The notes beneath the pieces are model-generated. The model was given only the letters and a program-made list of their open reading frames with translations. It had not been told where the DNA came from and made no database searches. Made by a program: the position numbers and the translations under genes. A stretch of DNA of 11,977 nt from Eubacterium sp. (lineage in GTDB: Bacteria > Bacillota_A > Clostridia > Lachnospirales > Lachnospiraceae): assembly GCA_017475785.1 (NCBI GenBank), contig JAFVEX010000099.1, forward strand, positions 1 through 11,977. Reading direction: 5' to 3'. Every line of letters begins with the position of its first letter. The first letter of the stretch is position 1. Below, one piece after another: positions 1 to 6,421 of the stretch.

Positions 1-144
1 CGCAGCGATGACACCTGCCCTGAGGCTGCGTCCGCCCAGAAAATAACCGTCGCTCGTGTTTTTTGCGACTTTTCTGGACTGATAAAATGAAACTACTAAG
101 ACAATCAGTGTAATGATCGCAAAACTTCCCAATATTGCTAACAT
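1..144 (-). CDS. Sodium:solute symporter family protein, N-terminus (partial, runs off the left edge)
   Basis: Translating from the ATG at 144-142 gives 48 residues beginning MLAILGSFAIITLIVLVVSF. This is one hydrophobic membrane segment, followed by a basic stretch (QSRKVAKN) and the motif DGYFLGGRSL. A first transmembrane helix followed by a YFLGGRSL-type loop is typical of the SSS family (Na+/proline, Na+/sugar and related symporters), which are inner-membrane proteins driven by the sodium gradient. A strong ribosome binding site GGGAGGA (151-157) lies 6 bases before the ATG and directly abuts the stop codon of the upstream dehydrogenase gene, so the two are translationally close members of one operon. 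The substrate is probably the compound oxidised by the three dehydrogenases upstream, but this is inference. The rest of the gene is outside the window. Confidence 0.85.
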   Translation of the reverse strand, partial: MLAILGSFAIITLIVLVVSFYQSRKVAKNTSDGYFLGGRSLRAGVIAA

Positions 145-157
145 GATATATCCTCCC

Positions 158-1192
158 TCAGATCTCATCGCAGGCGACCAGAATCTTGAAATAGTCGCCA
201 GGAATCTGTGCAAATGAAAATGCCTCTTCAACTTCTTTGAGCGGGTAAATCCTGCTGACAAGCTTTTCCAGCCTGCTGTTCAGTTTTCCGCTTTTCAGCA
301 GTTCAACTGCTCCCATAAAACTGTATTGGTTGTGAATCCGCACGCCGCGGATGCTCAGTTCTTTCGCAAACACTTCGGAGAGTGCGACCGGGTAGGGCCG
401 GGAGGTCATTCCGACCACCACGACCGTGCCAAAGATTGCAGTGTCGCTGATGGCAGTCGTGATGCCCGGCATACTGCCGGAAACCTCAAAGGTTACATCA
501 AATCCCTTTCCTTCCGTCAGCTCCGCAACCTGGCTCTCAAAATCCTCATCCAGCGGATTGAGCGTCCGGATTCCCATCTCCTCCGCAAAGCTTCTGCGGA
601 ATTCGCTGATCTCGGAGATGACGACAGATCCTGCGCCTGCGTGATCCGCCACCAGTGCGATCAGAATGCCAATCGGTCCGCCGCCGATAATCAGCACGGA
701 TTCTCCGACCTTCAGGCCGCTTCTGCGGACATCGTGTACGGCGACTGCAAGCGGCTCTGTCAGTGCGGCCAGCCTGAGATCCAGGGTGTCCGGTACCGCG
801 TACATCTTTCTGGCGGCAACCTTCACATACTCTGCAAAACCTCCGTTTACGTGCGCTCCCATGAACTTCAGATGTCTGCAGACATTGTCCTCTCCTTTCG
901 CACACGGTTCACAGTTTCCGCAGGAAAAGAACGGCTGTGCCACAACCGTATCTCCAATCCGGAACCGGTCTCTGTATTCTTCTCCCGCCACTTCTACTAA
1001 TTCCCCGACAAATTCATGTCCCGGGATGACCGGAAACTGTGCGGTCGGATGGGCGCCCTTCAGCACATGGATATCGCTTCCGCAGATACCGCAGTACTTC
1101 ACTCTGATCAGTGCCTCCCCGTCCTTCAGTTCCGGAATGTCTGCATCCTGCAGACAAATCTGATTGGCTTCTGTAATAACTGCCGCCTTCAT
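158..1192 (-). CDS. Zinc-dependent medium-chain alcohol/polyol dehydrogenase
   Basis: The 344-residue product is a full-length MDR-family dehydrogenase of the sorbitol / threonine / galactitol-phosphate dehydrogenase type, a cytosolic NAD(P)-dependent alcohol oxidase. Visible features are the catalytic zinc ligands Cys37, His59 and Glu60 (in PGHE) with Glu146 (in LTEPLA). The structural zinc is held by four cysteines, 91, 94, 97 and 105. The Rossmann glycine motif GGGPIG is at 170-175. An acidic residue (Glu194) ends the second strand of that fold, which favours NAD over NADP. Nothing is missing or truncated. The AAGGA-type ribosome binding site lies around 1201-1205. The gene sits between the aldehyde dehydrogenase (40-bp gap) and the symporter (13-bp gap), so its product probably oxidises a secondary alcohol in the same route. 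The exact substrate cannot be assigned from sequence; threonine dehydrogenase is possible but not specifically supported. Confidence 0.9.
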   Translation of the reverse strand: MKAAVITEANQICLQDADIPELKDGEALIRVKYCGICGSDIHVLKGAHPTAQFPVIPGHEFVGELVEVAGEEYRDRFRIGDTVVAQPFFSCGNCEPCAKGEDNVCRHLKFMGAHVNGGFAEYVKVAARKMYAVPDTLDLRLAALTEPLAVAVHDVRRSGLKVGESVLIIGGGPIGILIALVADHAGAGSVVISEISEFRRSFAEEMGIRTLNPLDEDFESQVAELTEGKGFDVTFEVSGSMPGITTAISDTAIFGTVVVVGMTSRPYPVALSEVFAKELSIRGVRIHNQYSFMGAVELLKSGKLNSRLEKLVSRIYPLKEVEEAFSFAQIPGDYFKILVACDEI

Positions 1193-1232
1193 TTTTTATT
1201 CCTTTCTCCACTGCCTCAGCCTGTCTGATTTT

Positions 1233-2669
1233 TCAAAGCAGCTGCTTCAGGGCAATACTTTTTGTATGTGTGTATTCTTCGAGGGTCTGTGTCGCGCCCT
1301 CTCTTCCAAGTCCTGTCATTTTGTATCCGCCAAATGCGAGATGTGCGCTCCTGTAATTTCCGCAGCCATTGATCACACAAGTGCCTGTCTCGATCTGCGT
1401 CGCGACCTTGAGTGCCGTGGACATATCCGATGTCATAACGCCGCCCGAAAGTCCGTATGGGGCTGCGTTCGCAATGGCGACTGCCTCCTCCAACGTATCA
1501 AATCCGATGATCGGGAATACCGGTCCGAAAACTTCCATCTCTGTGGCAATGTCCATGTCTGCCGTCACGCCCGTCAGGACGGTCGGTTCAAAATATGTGC
1601 GGTCAAACCGTTTTCCGCCGTACGCGAGCACCGCGCCCTGGCGAACTGTTTTCTGAATCTGCTCCTCTACTTCAACTGCGGCGCGCTCGCTGATCAGCGG
1701 GCCGTAATCTGTCTCTTCATTCATCGGATCACCGATGTTCAGCTTCTTCAGTGCTTCAATCAGCTTTTTGGTATACGTCTCACGGATTCCGTTCTGTACA
1801 ATCATCCGCTTCGTTCCGCAGCAGGTCTGACCAGCGTTAGATGCACGTCCGAGAAGCGTCTCGTCTACCGCGCGGTCGACATCCGCGTCGTCAAAGATAA
1901 TGATCGGATCATTTCCTCCGAGTTCCAGATAGACGTGCTTCAGATTCTTTGCGCCGTTCTCCATGGTCTGAATGCCGACAGGGACACTGCCGGTCACGCT
2001 GATTGCGTCGACCTTTTCGCTTTTGGCGAGATAATTGCCGACCTTTGAGCCGCTGCCGGTTACAACCTGTACGGCATTGCCCGGAATGCCAGCCTTGTGC
2101 AGCAGCTCTGTCACCATGATTGCCGAGAGCGGTGTGTCGCTGGAAGGCTTGACAATAACGGAATTTCCGGTCACAAGCGCGGGCGCGACCTTATGTGCGT
2201 ACAGCTCCAGCGGATAGTTAAATGGAACGATGCAGGCGACTACGCCGAGCGGCTCTTTTACAGTAAAGATAATATCGCCGTTGACACGGTTCTCAGAATT
2301 CAGCGGAAGCGTCTCACCGCCGAAGTTTTTTGCCTTCTCACAATATGTCTCAAAAATAGAACCGCAGGCATCCACTTCATCGATGCAGGAGGTCAGCGTT
2401 TTACCTGTTTCCATGCACATGACCTGTGCGATTTCCTGCTTTTTCTGCTGCAGCAGCTGTTCAAAATGACGAATCATTGCAACGCGCTCATACAATACGA
2501 CCTGACGCCACTCTCTGGTTCCTCTCTGCGCTGCGTCCAGCGCGGCTTCCAGATCTTTTTCTGCCGCTGCCGGCACCGTATCAATCAATTCACCTGTCGC
2601 AGGGTTGATCACTTCAATCACCTGACCGTCCAGCGCATCCGTTTTTTCTCCGTTGATAATCATTTCCAT
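1233..2669 (-). CDS. NAD(P)-dependent aldehyde dehydrogenase (succinate-semialdehyde dehydrogenase-like)
   Basis: This is a complete ALDH-superfamily enzyme, about 478 residues, the usual GabD-like length. It oxidises an aldehyde to the carboxylate in the cytosol. Numbering from the chosen Met, the oxyanion Asn151 is in PFNYP, the cofactor-binding Lys174 in VIVKPS, the general-base Glu249 in LELGG and the nucleophile Cys283 in NAGQTCCG. The C-terminal EVFGPVFPI signature is also present. An upstream in-frame ATG at 2684 adds five residues but has no well-placed ribosome binding site. The ATG at 2669 has GGAG (2679-2682) nine bases ahead, so it is preferred. The gene follows the interrupted SDR gene at 48-63 bp (depending on the start used) and precedes the zinc dehydrogenase by 40 bp, consistent with one operon. 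GabD-like family members act on many aldehydes (succinate semialdehyde, glycolaldehyde, lactaldehyde), so the substrate is open. Confidence 0.9.
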   Translation of the reverse strand: MEMIINGEKTDALDGQVIEVINPATGELIDTVPAAAEKDLEAALDAAQRGTREWRQVVLYERVAMIRHFEQLLQQKKQEIAQVMCMETGKTLTSCIDEVDACGSIFETYCEKAKNFGGETLPLNSENRVNGDIIFTVKEPLGVVACIVPFNYPLELYAHKVAPALVTGNSVIVKPSSDTPLSAIMVTELLHKAGIPGNAVQVVTGSGSKVGNYLAKSEKVDAISVTGSVPVGIQTMENGAKNLKHVYLELGGNDPIIIFDDADVDRAVDETLLGRASNAGQTCCGTKRMIVQNGIRETYTKKLIEALKKLNIGDPMNEETDYGPLISERAAVEVEEQIQKTVRQGAVLAYGGKRFDRTYFEPTVLTGVTADMDIATEMEVFGPVFPIIGFDTLEEAVAIANAAPYGLSGGVMTSDMSTALKVATQIETGTCVINGCGNYRSAHLAFGGYKMTGLGREGATQTLEEYTHTKSIALKQLL

Positions 2670-2732
2670 GTTTATATTCTCCATATCAGATAATTCACCC
2701 GCATGGGTTCATATCTATTAACACTGTTTTTT

Positions 2733-3524
2733 TCAGATGCTCCGGATGAGCCCACCCTCTACTCGGATCGGCGCGCCATTTGTCGCGGCTGAAAGCTCAG
2801 AGCAGTAATATGCAACTGTTGTGGCAACCTCTTCTGAATCCACAAACCGCCGGACGAGAGAAGTCGGATCAAACCGGTTAAAATAGTCCTCGATGTGTTC
2901 TTCGACCGTCATCCCCTTTGATTCGGCAACCTCTGTCTGGTATTTTGCCGTTCCCTCTGTCCAAGTCGGTCCCGGAAGAATCGTGTTGACTGTAACACGC
3001 GTGCCCTTTGTCAGTTCCGCCATGCCTCAGGACAGATTCAGGATGGCCGCCTTGGACGCGCAGTAATGAAGGAATGTGGGGAGGGGCTTGTAAGCGACCT
3101 CGCTGGAGAAGTTGAGAATCTTCCCGCTGTTCCTTCTGATCATCCTCGGAAGATAATACCGGGACAGCCGCACTACACTCATCAGGTTGACGTTGAACAT
3201 GTACTGCCAGTCTTCATCTGTCATCTCTTCGAATGGAATCGCATTGTAGATCCCGGCATTGTTTACCAGGACATCAAGTTCGCCAATCGCGTCGACAGCA
3301 TTGATGACTGCCTGCGCGCCTTCTGCTGTTGCGAGATCACCGATCGCCTTTTCCGGAGCTCCGTATTCACAGAGCTCATCCCAAATCTTGTCGACTGATG
3401 CCTCTGTCCTGGCATTAATAATTACTTTTGCACCTTCCTGCAGCAGGATCTTTGCGAGCGCTTTTCCCATTCCTGCTGTAGAGCCGGTAACCAGTATCAG
3501 TTTATCATTTAACTTTAAATCCAT
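2733..3524 (-). pseudogene. Short-chain dehydrogenase/reductase gene interrupted by an in-frame TGA
   Basis: Reading one frame from the ATG at 3524 gives a complete SDR of about 263 codons, except for a TGA at 3027-3029 after residue 165. The first part has the TGSTAGMG cofactor motif (13-20), NNAG (88-91), Asn113, Ser141 and the catalytic pair Tyr154/Lys158. The second part, in the same frame, has the LPGPTWTEG motif and the usual GGLIRSI-type C-terminus. No frameshift is needed to join them. The surrounding residues (NLS-stop-GMAELTKGT) match SDRs that read SRG-AELTKGT, so a CGA arginine codon changed to TGA is the simplest explanation. The start is preceded by an excellent AAGGAGG at 3530-3536. 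The ATG at 3023 after the stop has no usable ribosome binding site, and the fragment from it would lack the cofactor site. This is the first gene of the catabolic operon. Alternatives are a sequencing error or readthrough; selenocysteine is unlikely. Confidence 0.8.
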
Positions 3525-3561
3525 AAGAACCTCCTTGTTGGTTCATCCATCGTTCCCTAAG

Positions 3562-3577
3562 TTATTTTGCAAAATAA
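3562..3577. promoter_or_regulatory. 16-bp perfect palindrome, candidate operator
   Basis: TTATTTTGCAAAATAA is its own reverse complement. It lies about 10-25 bases downstream of the predicted start site of the dehydrogenase operon and before the SDR ribosome binding site, the position expected for a repressor operator. No regulator gene is visible in the window, so the protein that might bind is unknown. Confidence 0.4.
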
Positions 3578-3592
3578 TCTTTCGATGTATTC

Positions 3593-3621
3593 ATTCTATA
3601 AAACCCTTTATATATCCACAA
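3593..3621 (-). promoter_or_regulatory. Predicted sigma-70-type promoter of the dehydrogenase operon
   Basis: On the minus strand, TTGTGG (3616-3621) and TAGAAT (3593-3598) are separated by exactly 17 bases. The -10 matches the consensus at five of six positions, the -35 at three. Transcription would start near 3586 and leave a leader of about 60 bases before the SDR start. The region upstream is very AT-rich (3641-3710), which could act as an UP element. Prediction only. Confidence 0.5.
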
Positions 3622-3761
3622 TAGAAAACCCGTAATTTTCGTACCAAATCGTTTTTGTTAAATTATATTATTTTCTTTATTTACACGCTTTTTTTATATA
3701 TAAAACGTTTTGGTTTTGTCTGCAGTTTTCCGGAAGGCAATTCGGAACAACCATTGGACAG

Positions 3762-3792
3762 AAAAAGCCCCAGGGTTTGTTCCCCCAGGGCT
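3762..3792 (-). terminator. Rho-independent terminator downstream of lysS
   Basis: On the minus strand, AGCCCTGGGG (3792-3783) pairs with CCCTGGGGCT (3775-3766). This makes a 10-bp stem, two of the pairs being G-U, with a 7-base loop, followed immediately by TTTT and then CTG. It lies about 48 bases past the lysS stop codon. The T-tract is only on the minus-strand side, so the terminator acts on lysS transcription and separates it from the dehydrogenase operon. Confidence 0.85.
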
Positions 3793-3839
3793 ATAACCAT
3801 GTATTATTATTCGATTTCCCGGCTTACACCAACCGGTTT

Positions 3840-5816
3840 TTAGTACATCTTTGCACCTGCCGGGATCGCCGGATCCACCATCAGAAGGTGGAGCTTTTCT
3901 TCATCGCCTTCCTTATGAACGGCACTGATCAGCATGCCGCAGGAATCGATGCCCATCATAGCTCTCGGCGGAAGATTGGTGATCGCGATGCAGGTCTTTC
4001 CGACTAATTCTTCCGGCTCGTAGAATGCGTGAATTCCGCTTAAAATCGTCCTGTTTACGCCGCTTCCGTCGTCCAGAGTGAACTTCAGAAGCTTCTTGGA
4101 CTTCGGCACGGCCTCGCACTCCAGAACCTTCACGGCACGGAAATCGGACTTGCTGAAGGTCTCGAAATCGACCTGATCCTCGAACAGCGGCTCGACGGCG
4201 AGATGCTCGTAATCCGGAACCTTCGCGTCGAAAATCGGCATCTTCGGGTCTGCGGGATTGATTGCCGGTGTGGCTTCAGCTTCCTCGGTTTCGCCCTCAG
4301 AGCTTACACCATTTCCTTCAGAGCCTGTCTTAACCGACTTCATTGTCGGGAACAGCAGCACATCCCGGATTGCCGCGCTGTCTGTCAGCAGCATAACAAG
4401 ACGGTCGATTCCATAACCGATCCCTCCTGTCGGCGGCATGCCGATGTCAAGCGCATTGATGAAATCGTCGTCTGTGTGCTGAGCCTCTTCATCTCCTGCT
4501 GCCGCATTAGCGTCCTGGGCAGCAAAGCGCTCGCGCTGGTCGATCGGATCGTTCAGCTCAGAATAAGCGTTGCACATCTCCCAGCCGTTGATATAGAGCT
4601 CGAAGCGCTCTACCAGCGAAGGATCTTCTGGTTTTTTCTTTGTGAGCGGAGAGATCTCTATCGGGTGATCCATAATAAAGGTCGGCTGGATCATCTTGTC
4701 TTCACAGTACTCATCGAAGAACAGGTTGATGATATCGCCGCGCTTGTGGTGTTTTTCCACCTGCAGATGACGCTCCTTTGCAAGGGTAATCGCCTCTTCA
4801 TCGCTGCGGATTTCATTGAAGTCAACACCGGTTTCTTCCCGGATCGCATCGATCATCGTCAGTTTTCTGAACGGTTTTGAGAGGTCAATCTCTGTGCCGT
4901 TGTAAGTAATCACTGCAGAACCGCACACCTCATTCGCGACATGCCGGAACATGCTCTCTGTCAGTTCCATCATCCCGTAGTAATCCGTGTAGGCCTGATA
5001 CAGCTCCATCAGCGTAAACTCCGGGTTATGACGGGTATCGAGACCTTCATTTCGGAAAACACGTCCGATCTCATAGACCCGCTCAAGTCCGCCGACGATC
5101 AGCCGCTTCAGATACAGTTCCAGAGAAATGCGAAGCTTTTTGTCTTCGTTGAGCGCGTTGTAATGCGTAATAAAGGGTCTTGCGGCCGCGCCGCCCGCGT
5201 TATCGACAAGGATCGGCGTCTCGACCTCCATAAATCCGCGTCCGTCGAGGAATCTGCGGATTTCTGAGAGGATCCGGGAACGCTTGATGAAGGTCGCCTT
5301 GACTTCCTCGTTCATGATGAGATCCGTGTAGCGCTGACGGTAACGGAGATCCGTATCCTGCAGGCCATGGAATTTCTCCGGAAGCGGCTGGAGAGATTTG
5401 GACAGCAGCGTCAGTTCCTTCGCGTGGACGGAGATTTCTCCCATTTTCGTCGTAAAGACAAACCCCTTCACGCCGACGATATCGCCGACGTCCATGCGCT
5501 TAAATGCTTTGTATTCTTCCTCTCCCAGATCGTCACGGGCCACGTAGCACTGGATCCGGCCAAGCTTGTCCTGCACATGACAGAAGGACGCCTTGCCCAT
5601 CACACGTTTGCTCATCATACGGCCGGCGATGATGACTTCTTTGCCTTCCAGCGCGTCGTAATTGTCTTTGACTTCTGTGCTGTGATGCGTTACTTCAAAT
5701 TTTGTAATCTGAAACGGATCCCTGCCCGCATTCTGAAGTTCTTTGAGCTTGTCTCTTCTGACCTGAATCAGATGATTGATATCCTGTCCCTGCGCGTTCT
5801 GGTTCTTAGCGGACAT
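3840..5816 (-). CDS. lysS: Lysyl-tRNA synthetase, class II, with a C-terminal tRNA-binding domain
   Basis: The product charges tRNA-Lys with lysine in the cytosol. It is 658 residues, against about 500 for an ordinary bacterial LysRS. The N-terminal OB-fold anticodon-binding domain covers roughly 55-140. The catalytic core shows class II motif 1 (GFMEVETPIL, 194-203), motif 2 (FRNEGLDTRHNPEFT, 254-268) and motif 3 (GGIGYGIDRLVMLLT, 464-478). After an acidic, low-complexity linker (about 497-525) comes a second OB-fold domain (about 548-658) with the patterns SDFRAVKVLECEAV, SKKLLKF, ILSGI, LPPRAMMGI and CGMLISA. These are the hallmarks of the Trbp111 / MetRS C-terminal / EMAP II tRNA-binding domain. 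The ribosome binding site GGAG (5824-5827) is 7 bases before the ATG. The gene lies 30 bp after greA, a pairing common in Firmicutes, and is followed by a terminator. No T-box is present in the short gap, so expression probably depends on upstream promoters. Confidence 0.97.
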   Translation of the reverse strand: MSAKNQNAQGQDINHLIQVRRDKLKELQNAGRDPFQITKFEVTHHSTEVKDNYDALEGKEVIIAGRMMSKRVMGKASFCHVQDKLGRIQCYVARDDLGEEEYKAFKRMDVGDIVGVKGFVFTTKMGEISVHAKELTLLSKSLQPLPEKFHGLQDTDLRYRQRYTDLIMNEEVKATFIKRSRILSEIRRFLDGRGFMEVETPILVDNAGGAAARPFITHYNALNEDKKLRISLELYLKRLIVGGLERVYEIGRVFRNEGLDTRHNPEFTLMELYQAYTDYYGMMELTESMFRHVANEVCGSAVITYNGTEIDLSKPFRKLTMIDAIREETGVDFNEIRSDEEAITLAKERHLQVEKHHKRGDIINLFFDEYCEDKMIQPTFIMDHPIEISPLTKKKPEDPSLVERFELYINGWEMCNAYSELNDPIDQRERFAAQDANAAAGDEEAQHTDDDFINALDIGMPPTGGIGYGIDRLVMLLTDSAAIRDVLLFPTMKSVKTGSEGNGVSSEGETEEAEATPAINPADPKMPIFDAKVPDYEHLAVEPLFEDQVDFETFSKSDFRAVKVLECEAVPKSKKLLKFTLDDGSGVNRTILSGIHAFYEPEELVGKTCIAITNLPPRAMMGIDSCGMLISAVHKEGDEEKLHLLMVDPAIPAGAKMY

Positions 5817-5846
5817 TCTTATTCTCCATTTCTGTTTATTTTTTTA

Positions 5847-6332
5847 TCATCCCACGTTCCGCTCGATGCTTAATACCTTGTACTGCATCTCGCCCGCGAG
5901 AGATTCTACGGTGACGACATCATCGACACGCGCGCCAATCAGTGCCTTCCCAACAGGTGATTCATTCGAAATCTTTCCGTTCCGGCTGCTGGCCTCGTTT
6001 GACCCAACGATGGAGAATACCATTTCCTCATCGTATTCCATATCCAGCACACGAACCTTACAGCCGATATTGATGGTCTCGGAATCGACTTCCTCCTCAT
6101 CGATGACCTCATCGAGATTTTTCAGGATTTTCTCGATTTCCTCGATTCTTGCCTCAATATCCCGCTGTTCATCCTTGGCAGCGTCATACTCGGCATTCTC
6201 CGAGAGGTCGCCCTGCTCCCTGGCTTCTTTGATTTTCTGGGCAACTTCGTGCCGCTTGTTCACTTTCAGATCATGAAGTTCATCTTCAAGCTTCTGAAGT
6301 CCAGCGCGTGTGATAATGTTTTTACCCGCCAT
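5847..6332 (-). CDS. greA: Transcription elongation factor GreA
   Basis: This 161-residue protein is the normal GreA length. It binds in the secondary channel of RNA polymerase and stimulates cleavage of backtracked transcripts. The N-terminal coiled coil (about 1-75) has the conserved tip motif GDLSENAEYDAAK (41-53), with the acidic pair Asp42 and Glu45 that acts at the polymerase active site. The C-terminal FKBP-like domain ends with the typical SPVGKALIGARVDDVVTVE stretch. An AAGGA ribosome binding site lies about nine bases before the ATG. It is cotranscribed with lysS (30-bp gap). Only 89 bp separate it from the Hcp-like gene upstream, with no clear promoter or terminator in that gap, so read-through from the Hcp-like gene promoter is likely. 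Confidence 0.97.
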   Translation of the reverse strand: MAGKNIITRAGLQKLEDELHDLKVNKRHEVAQKIKEAREQGDLSENAEYDAAKDEQRDIEARIEEIEKILKNLDEVIDEEEVDSETINIGCKVRVLDMEYDEEMVFSIVGSNEASSRNGKISNESPVGKALIGARVDDVVTVESLAGEMQYKVLSIERNVG

Positions 6333-6421
6333 TGTTTCTTTCCTTTCAAACTGCTTTAAAATATATTTGCCTGGCTGCGCGGCGATGGATTAAACCATTG
6401 CTTTCTTAAAACATGGATTCC

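Larger units (their letters stand above)
3525..3839. other. Intergenic region between lysS and the dehydrogenase operon
   Basis: These 315 bases hold no gene. From right to left they contain the lysS terminator (3762-3792), a very AT-rich stretch with a 10-bp palindrome AAAACGTTTT (3702-3711) resembling the core of LacI-family operators, the predicted promoter (3593-3621), the 16-bp palindrome (3562-3577) and the SDR ribosome binding site (3530-3536). A small plus-strand reading frame starting at 3655 has no ribosome binding site and overlaps the terminator, so it is not considered a gene. Confidence 0.7.

Noticed and set aside
1164..2048. 294-codon plus-strand reading frame opposite the aldehyde dehydrogenase gene
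   Set aside because: It lies entirely opposite well-supported coding sequence, is rich in Cys/His/Arg as expected of an antisense frame, has no family motif and overlaps two real genes.
3027..3029. TGA in the SDR gene as a selenocysteine codon
   Set aside because: No convincing bacterial SECIS hairpin directly follows, the position is not catalytic, related SDRs appear to have arginine there, and other genes in the operon use TGA as a normal stop.
4203..4880. 225-codon plus-strand reading frame inside lysS
   Set aside because: It is antisense to conserved LysRS core codons, with no ribosome binding site and no recognisable domain.
6385..6398. ATGGATTAAACCAT imperfect palindrome between the Hcp-like gene and greA
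   Set aside because: It is only 14 bp with mismatches and has no T-run, so it is neither a convincing terminator nor a clear operator.
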